DNA of 64,000 nucleotides from Coccinella septempunctata (Eukaryota; Arthropoda; Insecta; Coleoptera; Coccinellidae): contig NC_058189.1 of NCBI RefSeq assembly GCF_907165205.1, positions 20,706,001 to 20,770,000 on the forward strand. The letters are read 5' to 3'. A program made the position numbers and the translations under genes. Each line of letters begins with the position of its first letter. Position 1 is the stretch's first letter. Of this stretch, positions 55,001 through 64,000 are shown in pieces. Below the pieces are notes generated by a model, which had not been told where the DNA came from, searched no databases, and was given only the letters and a program-made list of their open reading frames with translations.

Positions 55001-58000
55001 AAGAACTCCACTTCAGAGCTTCTTCTTCAGGAACGCTAGCCGAACTTTTAAAAACCTCCTCAGACGTGGGATTTCTTTCAAAATGTCTTCTGAAGACATT
55101 TCTTCATAACTCCAAACTAAACTGCCAACTAATTCTAGCAATTCAGTTTCTGAACTCTTCAGCAAGTTCTTGGTCTGCAAGATAGCACACCTGAGTGATA
55201 TCACTTCCATGCCTTGGCAACGAGTGTTTATTTTTTGTTGAAACGTTTCAATGCACCCTAACATGGATCGTCTGATATCTTTTTCTCCGGCATAGATTTC
55301 CTTCTTCTGAAGGTTCTTCTTTTGGCGGTAGAAATTTTCATCTCGTCAAATACCTGTCGCAAATTCCATTGCCTTTTCCACAAGAATTTCCCTGTTTTCA
55401 ATCAAAAAGGCCATTAAACTTCTCATTCTGATGAGGCCCTTTTCAACACTGTAGGAATGAGTGTCAAAAATTCCTCATAAGAATGAGAAGTTTAAAAGCC
55501 TTTTTTCTTCTAGTGCACTATTCCATAGAATCAAATAGCACAAGAATGAAAAATCACATTCTGCAGTTAATAAAGTTTGAGCTGCTCTTCAAGTGTGGAT
55601 AGTTTCTGAAGGGTCACAAAGTTCCTCAATGCTATATCGGCAATCTTCTTGGAACTTTGGAATACAGTCTTAACAGCTTCATACTGAGCACTCTATACCT
55701 TGTCAGTCCTCCTGCTACTTCTCAACAGATCGACCTTCACTAAATTGCGAAAGTGTGCATATGTAGATTACCTACCTCTGCTCCTCATCCTATCACATTT
55801 CGAACTATCAAAACGCATGGGAAAACAAAACTCACCCAAATTCCTAAATAGCTGCCAAATCGAAGAGATAGAATAATCTGGACCACTGATTCAATATTTT
55901 ATTTCTGTACGATTATACGTACACCACGGCACCAATAACAAAGCTAGTCTAGATTACCACAAAGAAGCACAAGCAATAAACGAGTAAACGGCGCTTGCGT
56001 ATTATTGCAGTCGAATTTAGGAACTGACGCAGACGCACTGAGGATGAATGACGAAATTAAACTACTGGAAGAGGCAGGCGCAGTGGAAACATAATGGGTC
56101 ATAAATCACTCCACCCGGACACTCGCTGCTCCTACTCTATTCAGCCCTTACTACAAGTTTCCTTCTCGACGCCATCGTACTCTTTGCTCACTGTTCCGCT
56201 CCTCGCTTAGTAGCCATTTTCAAAGATTAACCTTCCTCTTTGCCATTATACGATATCTATCCTAATAGATAATTGTACTTCACCCACAATTTTATCGATC
56301 GTACGCAAACTATATTTAAAATCGATCCGACTTAGATGTACTTCTTTATTCTTTGCTAGGAGAATACGCTCTAATCAAATATAAGCCTCTCAAGATACAT
56401 TTTTGTCACCCCCACAGGGCTGGCACCCGGGGCGGTCCGCCCCCTCCGCACCCCCCTTCCTACGCCTCTGTCTTTATATCTAATATTATATATAAAATTC
56501 TCGTGTCATAGTTTTCGTTACCATACTCCTCCGAAACGGCTTGACCGATTTTGATGAAATTTTTTGTGCTTATCCGGTATCTATGAGAATCGGCCAACAT
56601 CTATTTTTCATCCCCCTAAATGTTAGGGGTAGTCCACCCCTAAATTTTTTTTTGTATTTTTTTGGCAAAATTTTTAATTTCTATTTTTTTATGATAAAAC
56701 ATACAAAAGTACATACAATCCTCAATTTTCACCCTTCTACGATCAACCCTTATTTTTTTAATAGCCGTTTTAGTAATTCAATCATTAGGAAATTATTTAT
56801 ATGGCAAAACAACGTTTGCCGGGTCAGCTATCTATGAGAATCGGCCAACATCTATTTTTCATCCCCCTAAATGTAAGGGGTAGTCCACCCCTAAATTTTT
56901 TTTTGTATTTTTTAGACAAAATTTTTAATTTCTATTTTTTTATGATACAACATACAAAAATACATACAATCCTCAATTTTCACCCTTCTACGATCAACCC
57001 TTATTTTTTAATAGCCATTTTAGTAATTTAATCATTAGGAAATTATTTATATGGCAAAACAACGTTTGCCGGGTCAGCTATCTATGAGAATCGGCCAACA
57101 TCTATTTTTCATCCCCCTAAATGTTAGGGGTAGTCCACCCCTAAATTTTTTTTTATTTTTTAGACAAAATTTTTAATTTCTATTTTTTTATGATACAACA
57201 TGGAAATTATTTATATGGCAAAACAACGTTTGCCGGGTCAGCTAGTTGAATTATATGATTTCAGAAAGGAAACCATAAGTTGGTAACTGATTTGTATTCG
57301 AGTAGCACTGCATTTTGCAAAATTACAGTTTCGAATATTGCGCTTTTTCACGGTTTCAGTCTTCAATATATTTGATGATTTATAGGTTAGGTAGACTAAT
57401 TCTGTCTGATCGAGGAAATAAGTTACCATTATATTCATATAGTTACGGCGGAAAATTGGCGTTTTTCGATCATAGATTTTAAACCTCAGTTCTATGTATA
57501 TGTTTAAACAATGTTATACATACCTGGCATAGAGAAATGCACAGTCTTTTAAAGTGGCCAGAAGTATCATCTTTCAAGTCTTTTTCGAGGGGTTTACCAT
57601 ACACTGAAAAAAAACAGGGAAAATGGGTAATCATTATATTATGAAACTTTCGAGAAAAAAATTTTCCCCAAAATGGCTGGGCTATCTCATTCATCTCTCA
57701 GGATCAAAGGGGTCAAAGGACCCCGCAAAATCAGCATGGAAATGCCTCTCGGCTTAATTCGTTACAATTCGGCGAAAAAATAGTATTCGGTATGCAAAAC
57801 AGTTTCTATTCACTTAAACACTAGGGACATGTGCGTATGTTGCTAGTGCCTTATATCAAGAACATGTACGAAATCAACAAAATATTAGATATCCAGATGA
57901 TGCTCTTCTTAATACAGCACTAGATGCTGCAAATCGCAGTATCAAATCTTGGTATCGAAATAATATAAATGAATAATTCATAAGATTCACCTATATGAAT

Positions 58001-59605
58001 GATAGTAGTATGATGACAGTAGTCATCAGGAAGGGATGTACGATGTACTGTAATGTATATTTGTATATATTTAAAGAATATAATAAGAGCTCCAAAAGAT
58101 CGAAATGAAATAATTCCAGAATCTTCAACCTTTAAAGTGTGAAACTGTGACTCGGATTTATCATACAGCTTATCCTATAGTTATTAGTTATTACATTACC
58201 ACTTAAACATAAATTTCTGAACAATGATAGGTAGTCAAAATATTAGGAGTATTAGTTACACTCCATTTTTCGTAATTCGATGGGCAATAACAATGGTCCA
58301 GTCAAACGACAGTAAAATATCGAAAATACCTCAGAATTTTTTGACCATGCATCGATTTGTATGAATATATAGTATAGAGCTCATCATAACCTTTATTTTA
58401 ATAATAATTTCTCGGATTCTTCTTAAGTTGAATGTTCCAGCAGAAATAAGAAGAAAAGTAATAACGACCAACCGTCGGAGTCGCAACTATATCAAAGATC
58501 ATCCTTTCACCTCACTAACGTACTCAAGAATCGGATTTTTTGGCTAATGAGTGATCTATGTAGAGTGTGTCCTAACGAAAAAATTTACTGCCCTCCTCCT
58601 CAGAACTCAGAAACGAGGATTTAAAAAGAATAGGTTAACTTCTGTTTCAAGGGAAAAGAAAAAATCACCCCATGAAGTTGTCATCAACCCCCAACATTTT
58701 TTTAATAGGGAAGAGATGTCGAGTGTTAGTTAGTCTGAAAGATATTCATGTTCTATTAAAATTTTCAAAATCGCATCACTGTTCACGGCATAATGTTATA
58801 ATTGAACTTACCGTCAAAAGGTGATGTTGAGCAGACAGTTTAACCGCCCAAACTCAAGAACTTAAGAGTTTTGATGAACCCAAAAAGAATTTTCAAGTTT
58901 TGTAATAGGGAGAAAGAATTCCTATGACGACGTTGTTACGAAAAAACCACTCGGAGAGGCAAAACAGAAGTTGACCATTTTTTTTTTAATCTTCGAAAGT
59001 TCTTCATTTTTGAGTTCTGCTGGGAGAGTCAACTTGTCATTGGGACACCCTGTTTAGATCAGCCTTCAACAGTAAATCGATAATAGGTAATAATATTTAG
59101 AGCCTAGTAACCGTGTAATTCACATCTTTCATTCAGTTAATTGCTATGAATACAGCAACTCTATAAATATGTTAGTTTACATTGTATTCGTAGTAGATAT
59201 TTTCAGATTGATTCCCTACTTACTGTTTTCGTAAAATTGGGCAATCGTTCTGATTCCGTAGTTAGATAAGGTGCACAAAATTTCAATAATAGCTTCTTCG
59301 TCGGTCCCGATTCCAGCGACGGCATCGTGGAGTTCTTTGGCGTAAAACTGAGGCAGGGGGGTCATCAAAGCCACCATAACATCCTCAAACTTTCCACCGA
59401 GCTCGCTTTTCAGTTCAGATACTAAATCTTTGCCATAGGAAGTTTTGAAAGTTTCGGCAATCTCAAGCCTCTGAACGATGCCTCTTCGTGCCAAAACATC
59501 TATGATGGCCTTCTCGTCGGCACCAAAGCCTTTCATGGCTTTTTTGAGGGTGGCTGCATCTTCTACGGGGTCGAACGGATCTGCAGGATAAACGGTTGGG
59601 GTACA
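42963..59605 (-). CDS. AnxB9: Annexin, insect annexin B9-like (five exons seen, first coding exon missing)
   Basis: Five exons with GT/AG borders join in phase to about 312 codons: 59224-59605, 57524-57603, 54000-54243, 43619-43800 and 42963-43013. The product shows the four annexin repeats: MKGFGADEKAIIDVLARR (repeat 1), MTPLPQFYAKELHDAVAGIG with DEEAIIEIL (2), DGWGTEESEFNKILITRS (3) and DSMAGLGTNDKTLIRIVVSR (4). Each has the GxGT-type loop and the later acidic residue used for calcium. It ends GDTSGDYKRVLLAIID. Annexins bind acidic phospholipids with calcium on the inner face of membranes and act in membrane traffic. Family length is about 320 aa, so only some 10 residues of N-terminus are missing, in an exon beyond 59605. 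Introns are loaded with transposons. The B9 label is by resemblance; B10 or B11 are possible. Confidence 0.88.
43619..43800 (-). CDS. AnxB9: Annexin exon with repeat 4
   Basis: Acceptor TTTTTTACAG, donor GTAAGA. It reads VKCVKSKVGYFAERLHDSMA followed by GLGTNDKTL and ends ESWIQ in phase 0. Confidence 0.93.
44213..45454 (+). CDS. Jockey ORF1 of element D (413 aa, intact)
   Basis: Start MSDDQISDPF. The N-terminal 110 residues are low complexity (serine, threonine, asparagine, proline). Residues about 125-250 are the domain ahead of the knuckles (DTYRKLSSHLRKEEIIHHTY, then VVIRNLHHTVPIEEIKNEL). Three knuckles follow: CMRCQGYGHSKAYC, CVKCGEQHDTKIC and CVLCNGNHPANYRGC. The C-terminus after a proline- and glutamine-rich part has a hydrophobic helix near FFDEFKSLFTQLL. 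It binds element RNA in the family. The stop lies 11 bases past the ORF2 ATG, so the two frames overlap. Confidence 0.9.
   Translation: MSDDQISDPFRGFPSSEINQGYSRNLSLQQIHPHLDESMETNSKNTWQVAKKRKRSATQTPSPPTTPTNNRFSPLATTSTSDQNDNINGNEKKQANNENKMPTPPPIFIYDVADYKAMLNSFTQIIEKDSFHTRVLANDKIKISAHTVDTYRKLSSHLRKEEIIHHTYQIREERAYRVVIRNLHHTVPIEEIKNELHEAGHNVRNIINVKHRATREPLHMFFVDLEPQPNNKTVYDIQFINRTRVNIEPPRKKRGLIQCMRCQGYGHSKAYCYRPYNCVKCGEQHDTKICQKQKNTPAKCVLCNGNHPANYRGCQVYKDLVQKSHLRNTIRPQINTSSLPPKTQTPSINQIPQTQIPRTYAEATTNKNQEQTPSNLNQELSAFFDEFKSLFTQLLNQNTIMLNLLTTLVSNGK
45444..48033 (+). pseudogene. Jockey ORF2 of element D, frameshifting deletion in the endonuclease
   Basis: First frame 45444-45773: TWNANGLMNRKQEIQ and ISETHFTS of the endonuclease. 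At about 45750 text jumps from TNNGNP to the VGGDWNAKN block in another frame, skipping the segment that should hold the SPPR-type loop; a deletion with frameshift is the simplest reading. The second frame (45763-48033, 756 aa) is open: GGDWNAKNTIWGS, SDHTP, SYRPISLLSIPGKIFERLL, GVFLDISQAFDKVW, GVPQGSVLGPFL, AFADDVAIL (motif C) and YLGMHLDQRLTW. Total length would be near 900 aa undeleted, as in Jockey. Confidence 0.9.
48213..48350 (+). pseudogene. Harbinger-type transposase N-terminal fragment
   Basis: A frame without own methionine reads KKPRSKWVKEWLLRRDQFSH followed by INLLQELRLEVED and a stop. The W(V)xxWLLRRxxxxxxNLLxELR pattern is the usual start of insect HARBI1-like transposases. Confidence 0.65.
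48351..48640 (-). pseudogene. MADF-domain protein fragment
   Basis: Minus strand: FLTEFIEIYRSFPSLSIERI, then YMDRSKKNYAYYILLAELKD and ATIESVKSKINTLRGGFKKV. These match the MADF domain order (FIE.YR..P.LW, Y.DR.KK..AY..L, VK.KIN.LR..F.KE). The expected PSLW tryptophan is serine. The C-terminal RLYGIMTFFF corresponds to the closing LWYFDLLLFL segment. MADF domains bind DNA. Confidence 0.65.
48641..48895. other. Spacer, possibly part of the Harbinger remnant
   Basis: GC richer than its surroundings. Short frames only; may be the upstream part of the MADF gene. Confidence 0.35.
48896..49120. mobile_element. ~225-bp palindromic MITE
   Basis: The ends are inverted: TAAGACT, then TTTCACACCAT, then GGGTTTTTAC at both tips with a few mismatches. 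Inside, GGAAAACAACCGG recurs inverted, and 49053-49080 is a perfect 28-base palindrome centred on AATAATTATT. A related piece is at 21138-21215. Target duplication is uncertain (TTA at the left, TAG at the right). Confidence 0.7.
49053..49080. repeat. Perfect 28-base palindrome in the MITE
   Basis: AACCGGATGAATAA is followed at once by its exact complement. Confidence 0.9.
49121..49471. other. Spacer with a short tandem repeat
   Basis: A 27-28 base unit containing TTTTTATTCATAATTTGAGA is repeated in tandem at about 49189-49243. Otherwise nothing recognisable. Confidence 0.5.
49472..50207. mobile_element. 736-bp foldback element
   Basis: Starts CAGGGTGTTTCCAAATTAG and ends with the complement, flanked by TA (49470-49471 and 50208-50209). 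Arms of roughly 270 bases (49472-49745 and 49930-50207) are inverted copies with indels. No coding capacity. Its tip CAGGGTGT and the inner AGATAT block resemble the larger foldback at 16040-18691. Confidence 0.8.
50210..51318. other. Stretch without recognisable genes
   Basis: Intronic sequence. One GC-rich imperfect hairpin (GGGTAGCCACCCC, then GGATGGCTA) at about 50246-50275. No domain-like frame. Confidence 0.5.
51327..52823. mobile_element. Non-autonomous hAT transposon (1.5 kb)
   Basis: Ends CAGGCCCGGATCTA at the left and TAGATCCGGGCCTG at the right, with GC-rich CGCCCC-type subterminal blocks. Flanked by an 8-bp duplication GATTTCTC (51319-51326 and 52824-52831), the hAT length. CAG-CTG tips also fit hAT. 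No transposase frame inside. Confidence 0.88.
52832..53967. other. Intronic stretch without recognisable genes
   Basis: No gene-like frame. About 53580-53640 is an inverted, partly matching copy of about 43948-44010 (shared GTAAACTGGTATTTTT and ATGGAACAC blocks), possibly an old transposon end. Confidence 0.45.
54000..54243 (-). CDS. AnxB9: Annexin exon with repeat 3
   Basis: Acceptor TTTCTAG, donor GTAAGG. It reads ANRDENQGVNEAQATADAES, then LISAADGWGTEESEFNKILI, and ends LLGI. Phase 0 in, phase 1 out. Confidence 0.93.
54485..56470 (-). mobile_element. hAT transposon with decayed transposase
   Basis: Tips CAGAGGCGCAGCAAG at the left and CTTCCTACGCCTCTG at the right, flanked by an 8-bp duplication TCTTTATA (54477-54484 and 56471-56478). 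Internal GC-rich CACCCGGGGCGG blocks occur inverted near both ends. Transposase remnants are on the minus strand. Confidence 0.88.
54700..55330 (-). pseudogene. hAT transposase remnant (ZMYM1-like)
   Basis: Minus strand 55264-55013 reads MLGCIETFQQKINTRCQGME, then LLELVGSLVWSYEEMSSEDI and LKEIPRLRRFLKV. Further down near 54870-54740 another frame reads STMSQARLSRLSILSNEHGV followed by ARGIDFDETISQFAESKVRK. These match the C-terminal half of hAT transposases of the type annotated as zinc finger MYM-type protein 1-like; the RLSxLxILSxE block is the dimerisation region. The N-terminal zinc finger and DDE core are not readable. Confidence 0.65.
56577..57245 (+). repeat. Three tandem units in the Helitron
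   Basis: Units at about 56577-56829, 56830-57079 and 57080-57245 each begin TCTATGAGAATCGGCCAAC and end with the Helitron 3' hairpin and GGGTCAGCTA. The third lacks about 85 internal bases. Confidence 0.88.
57524..57603 (-). CDS. AnxB9: Annexin 80-base exon, end of repeat 2
   Basis: Acceptor TTTTCAG, donor GTATGT. It reads MYGKPLEKDLKDDTSGHFKR followed by LCISLCQ, completing repeat 2. The methionine codon is split by the preceding intron. Confidence 0.92.
57604..59223 (-). other. Annexin intron of 1.6 kb
   Basis: No coding frame. Near 59041-59056 a minus-strand CAGGGTGTCCCAATGA resembles the tips of the CAGGGTGT foldback families, but no second end was found. Confidence 0.7.
59224..59605 (-). 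CDS. AnxB9: Annexin exon with repeat 1 and half of repeat 2
   Basis: Acceptor TTTTTTCAG before 59605, donor GTAAGT after 59224. It begins CTPTVYPADPFDPVEDAATL in phase 0 and ends QFYEN plus one base. It carries the repeat 1 endonexin-type loop KGFGADE and the repeat 2 loop VAGIGTDEE. Confidence 0.92.
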
Positions 59606-59959
59606 CTGAAAAAATATTTTTAGTTTAGTTCAAACTGTACCTATACTCATTTCAGCAGACAAATATCATAATTCAGATTATAGAATCTGAATTAGTTTGA
59701 ATTTTTTGGCCAACATATTTTCAGACACGTGAAATGGATACCTACTTCCTTCAGAAAAGAGAAGTTTGTGACTTGAAAAAAACATTTTTCAGTACCAATA
59801 ATCATCTTCTTGAAATTCTCAGATATTGTTTTAAAGCAAAGAGTTCCGATAAAAGAAAATAATAAAAAATTTATGTATACAATGCTCAAAAACTACTGAA
59901 GATATACTTATATTTATTTATACCTTCAATGTAATGAAGTATCATATTTAAGAAGATAC

Positions 59960-60510
59960 ATTAAAGACCCTATACAAATTTCCAGTCCATCTTGACATAT
60001 GGCATAGTTCTCTGGGAATTGGTATATCTCAAAGCAAAATATTCAAAACTCAAAAGCGGGCTATACGAGTAATATATCGGATGAAATATAGAGAGGCCTG
60101 TAGAGGAGTTTTCAAGAGAAACAATCTATTGACACTGACAGGACTATATGTGTTGAAATGTGTCATGTTTCTTGGAATGCACAGCGAATTATTTGAACAG
60201 TTTCTCAACCAAAACAACACCAGAAAATTAGACCCCTATATCCACCCAAAGCAAAAACTAACACAAGATACATGTGCATTAAAGTTTTCAATGCCTTGCC
60301 GAAAAAATTTCACTATATAAAAGATGTAAAAATCTTGAAGACAGAAATATATCAATTTTTGATGGATATGAAACCATACTGTCTGCAGGAATTCTATCAA
60401 GGATTCAAAGATAATTCCAAGTAAAAATGTAACATTTGACTTGTTTCATTATTGTTTTGTAATAATTGTAGAAATTAAATGAATTTCTATTTCTATTTCT
60501 AATCTATTAA
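59960..60510 (+). pseudogene. CR1/Daphne-like reverse transcriptase C-terminal fragment
   Basis: Frames read FKTQKRAIRVIYRMKYREAC and RGVFKRNNLLTLTGLYVLKC, then after a frameshift KVFNALPKKFHYIKDVKILK ending at TAA 60422-60424. This parallels the QKKRALRIILKLN region of element E and the closing NxLP segment of such proteins. The 3' end has a (TTTCTA) microsatellite tail at about 60483-60505, as is usual for this group. It is a short 5'-truncated insertion. Confidence 0.7.
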
Positions 60511-63500
60511 TTTCTAATAAGGTGTTCCAACCAACTTTAGCAACTCGTCAATTTTTCTTTGGAGAATTTAGAGTCTGATGAGGATTTTTCATGAACTTCA
60601 TCGACCCAAAGCGTTTAAAACATTGAAGCTACTTCAACCTTCAACTAAGTTTCTCAATAGAAAATATGGGTCGATTTCTCTTTTTTCATCATTTCAAAAG
60701 AATTTCGTTTTATAACGGTTGTACTTTTGACTGAAAATAAAATCTGAAGAAAAATTTCCTATTGGCGAACATTTTCGTCTATGCGAATCTAGTTTTCACG
60801 GATGAACTATGCATTTCCAAAATATAATCAAACTAAATACGTCAACATTTTTCGTTTGCCCAGAAAAAAATTTTTCGAATCGAATGTTATGATACAAAAC
60901 TTATAATCACTTCGAATCATTAACTATGTTCACCATTAAATCTTGTTTCAAATCTATCCACACCTTTCTCAGGTCTGGAAATCCCACATGGCTAAATGAA
61001 ATAGATTTAAAGTAAACTAGATCTGGAGTCAGTGGTTTATCCTTCCTGTGAAGGAATGGAAAGGGTGAAAGAAGCCTTTTTTTGTAATTTCGTATAAATA
61101 GGTCATTGGTGCACCTCACATTCCAATGTAGACATAAGTTTGTTGAAGTCAGTTCTATGTCCAATTCAATAATAGCTTTCACTGAACAGTTTCAGCCATT
61201 CAATTGAGGAGAAGGTAATTCAATCATTTGGCTTAAGTTCTAACCCCTATTTATCAACCTTCTCTTCCTGCTCGGAGCCTAATTCTTGTGAAAAAAAGTC
61301 GGTATACACGTGAGATCTCTCAGCGCCTTCATCTCTGTGTGCAACTTCTTTGTCCATATCCCCCAGTCTATTTTCTTTCAATAGGTTCATGGTCGGTTTT
61401 TTTTTTTAAATGAAGTCAATAGGTATATGGGACGAAATGAAAATTTTCTCTAGGCTAAGCTTTACAAATATTATTCAATTAGAAACATGTTTCGGACTTC
61501 GGTGTGAGTAAATTAAATGACAAATTGTGTGAGTTGAGTTAAGAGATCTCGATTGTTTCCACAAAGTCAGGAAAATTCCATTTAAGAATCATTCTTAAAT
61601 TATGATTCACCTAAATTTCGTTCAAGGAAGTTTTCCTTCATTTACTGAAGAATTTATCTGAAATGTAGCCGTTTGAGATATTCGAATTATTCGATATCAA
61701 ATAAATGATAAGATTTCAGTTTTTCAATTATTGTTCAAAGTTGGTAAAATTTCTATTGAAAAACAACTACATACTCAAATATCAAATATATTGGAATTTC
61801 CTAAATATATTATCAAAAAATAATAATAACTGCCTCAGACTCGAATTATGTCCCCTTTGGTTCAAGAGGGTTCTATACACACAGAAAATAATCCATAGAA
61901 GTGTTATCACATGATGGTCAAGGCCAATATATGGGTCCAATTCGTTTCCAATGAAAACTTTTGATTTTTTAAAGCTACTCATCGAAAGCATAAATATTTG
62001 TGATAAAATTCAACCAATATGAAACAACTCCTGAAATATCATTATTAATGAAGTAACCGCATGAATCATTTAAACGCTTGACCTACACCACACAACAATC
62101 TGCAATACATCAACGCATGGAATGAATAATAATTGAACAAACATTTCGTTCGGTATCATGTCTTATCAAACGAAGGAAAACAATTTCAGCCTATAGAGCA
62201 GGGAGACCTGTAGAATCTGATGTCATCGTTACAGAAATAAACAAATTAATGACGCAAACCTGTATCTATGTGAACCCAAACAGTGAAGGCTACGGCCAAC
62301 ATAAAACGTTTTGAGGAACAAGGTTGTATACTGACTCACTTTCCATAATTCCATAATTGAAATAGGTGAATTTAAATTGTGAGAGCATTCCTCTTGTGGG
62401 TGTATTACTTCATTGAGAAATCAACAGAAATATTGAATAGACATTTAATTTGCACGAAACAAATTCGAAATTTTGAGATATAATATCTAGGTGGTTAGTC
62501 TGATGAACTTTAATTCGAAACTACTGAAACTACAACCCTTTAAAAAGGCCCTCAAATGATCAGAATTAATTGAGGCAGGAAAAATTATTTGCTTATGTTA
62601 CTAAAAGTAGTTAGTTTGTTTTGTTATCTTTTTTTAAATAAAGGTGCAACCGTTTTCGAGTAATTTAAGTATATAGACATGTGTGTCTTTCAAGAGTTTA
62701 ACATCAGCAAGGCGAAATTGTCGACTTCGAATGGTGTTAGGGGTGAAGAAAATACCTACTCGTATGTAGAAGGTTTTTTTATGAAGTGGTGCTTGAAATC
62801 AATCACAAATGATGCATTCGAATTCTGGTTATTATTTGAGGGTACCAAGACACGTTTGGATTCAATAAGGGTGATAACTATTTCTCAGTGACACGTAATA
62901 AATTTTTTATTTTCCAAGCTTTTTCTTTACAAAAGATACTCCTAAAGAAAGATCCAAAAATATACAGCTTTCGAATAATTTAGGAAAAACCTATTATAAA
63001 TTGTTTTGGGGAAGTTTAAGCATCCTCAATGAGCGATTTCGAGAAGAACACTATATACTTTTTGGTCTTCTATAACCTCTAACGGCCTTAGCGACTTTCA
63101 ATAATTTTTTTCTTAAAAACCAGAAAATTGACAGAAATATTAAATTGGGCAGACGTTCTATGGAAGCCAAAAGGCAATAAAAATTTTTAGTGACCCACAT
63201 TATTTTTTGAAAACGAGTCACCTCTTAAACTTATCTAGTAGGCGGGTATCATGCCAACATAGGGAAACACTTGCTTTTCAGGTGCCATTTTTAGGAGGCT
63301 GTATCTAAGCAGGGGTTTAGAGTATATAAGAGATCCATACTATTTTTTGACAACTTTTCATTTACACCCTATAGAATGTAGGAAAAATTGTGCACTCTTT
63401 GAGGACCTAACACCCGCGGTTTCGGACATGCTCATATGATGCTACTTTTTTTGTACTGTTAATGGTGGAACGTAATATTTTGGAAACTGAAATGGCTGAA

Positions 63501-64000
63501 GGAAAATGAAAAACCAGAGATCATAGAAAAAACAATGTTCCCTGGAAAACACTAGCGTTATTTATTTAGGTACCGTTGAGGTTGAATTGATATCTCATTG
63601 TTGTTCTGGAATATGTGATATTCGGCAATAATTTCATACCACAGATTTTATTGTTAGAAAAATTGCGTAATATCACTCTATTACAATGTATAGTATCGAG
63701 TTCCACAAAATGTAGGAATAAGTTTATCAGTGAAGAATTCTGGTTTCTGAACAACTTTTTCATTTACTCTTCTTGAAAACATTAGGTACATTGAAATCCC
63801 AATGATGAATTCTGAATCACGAATGGGTACTCGAGCATGTTGAAAATAATTCTCAAAAGGTCATGAATTGTTTCATTGCTTCACAAGATGTTGCCTTAGT
63901 GCAATCAGAGATGAGTATCTTATTCCATTCTTCAATTTTCAAGGTCTGAATTCAATCTCATTCTCAATCAATTACCTACACTCATTATATTTTGGAGGTC
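60511..64000. other. Stretch without recognisable genes upstream of the visible annexin exons
   Basis: This is probably the first annexin intron and may contain the small first coding exon, which I could not identify. No transposon ends, tandem arrays or domain-like frames were noticed. Confidence 0.45.

Larger units (their letters stand above)
54477..57245 (+). mobile_element. Non-autonomous Helitron, interrupted by a hAT
   Basis: The 5' tip TCTTTATATCTAATATTATA lies after an A (54476). The 3' tip is a GGCAAA/TTTGCC hairpin, then GGGTCAGCTAG, followed by T. A-T insertion, TC start and CTAG end fit Helitron. It contains three tandem units each closing with the same hairpin. No Rep/helicase frame exists. 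A hAT occupies 54485-56470. Confidence 0.75.

Noticed and set aside
56541..57031. Two repeated frames of about 76-98 codons, and a possible CRISPR-like spaced repeat
   Set aside because: They arise from the tandem Helitron units; units are contiguous, about 250 bases long and end in the Helitron hairpin.
62679..62891. 70-codon plus-strand frame
   Set aside because: No domain, no splice or homology support; expected by chance in this length of AT-rich DNA.
59604..64000. Search for the annexin first coding exon
   Set aside because: No short ATG exon with a suitable donor and in-phase end stood out enough to report.
1..64000. tRNA, rRNA, bacterial or viral genes
   Set aside because: No cloverleaf, rRNA core or prokaryotic gene organisation was recognised; only retroelement and DNA-transposon genes plus annexin are supported.

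Overview
The window is a piece of animal nuclear genome, almost certainly from an insect. Only one host gene is recognisable: an annexin of the insect annexin B9 type on the minus strand. It is split into small exons with consensus splice sites. A beetle is a reasonable guess from the AT-rich base composition and the mix of transposon families, but the sequence does not prove it. Nearly everything else is transposable-element DNA of several ages, often nested.

Layout. 1-6181: Jockey-clade non-LTR retrotransposon copy A (+), cut by a 1.44-kb terminal-inverted-repeat (TIR) element at 3126-4565. 6182-12410: a second, diverged Jockey subfamily copy B (-), joined tail to tail to A and cut by a Penelope-like element (PLE, 7053-9373) that has a 12-bp target duplication and hammerhead-like motifs. 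12512-15405: decayed Ty3/gypsy element. 15455-15730: Tc1/mariner-type transposase remnant. 16040-18691: 2.65-kb foldback element. 18715-19830: R2-like relic. 20342-20370: Helitron 3' end. 21290-25943: Jockey copy C (-), nearly intact, with a 12-bp target duplication and a full 902-aa ORF2. 27767-30309: TIR element with nested inverted repeats. 30907-32340: second copy of the 1.44-kb TIR family. 32880-34625: end of a long-LTR gypsy element with a Lys-tRNA-type primer site. 35115-38500 and 38500-41663: two CR1-like non-LTR elements, F (-) and E (+). 41664-41860: another piece of the same long LTR.

42963-59605: annexin gene (-), five exons seen and the first coding exon not found. Its 9.8-10.2 kb intron at 43801-53999 holds an almost full-length Jockey element D (+), an internally deleted PIF/Harbinger remnant with a MADF gene, a palindromic MITE, a 736-bp foldback and a non-autonomous hAT. 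The next intron holds a Helitron with a hAT inserted eight bases from its 5' end. 59960-60510 is a CR1-like reverse transcriptase tail, and 60510-64000 shows nothing recognisable.

There are no operons or interacting host genes. The retroelement proteins follow the usual logic: an ORF1 RNA-binding protein with CCHC knuckles (Jockey) or coiled coil (CR1-like), and an ORF2 endonuclease plus reverse transcriptase. The two related Jockey subfamilies share a UAAUG junction between ORF1 and ORF2. No clearly new system with its own coding capacity was found. The best leads are the 1.44-kb TIR family with non-TA 2-bp target duplications, the large foldback, the head-to-head PLE with ribozyme-like ends, and the Helitron with tandem 3' ends.
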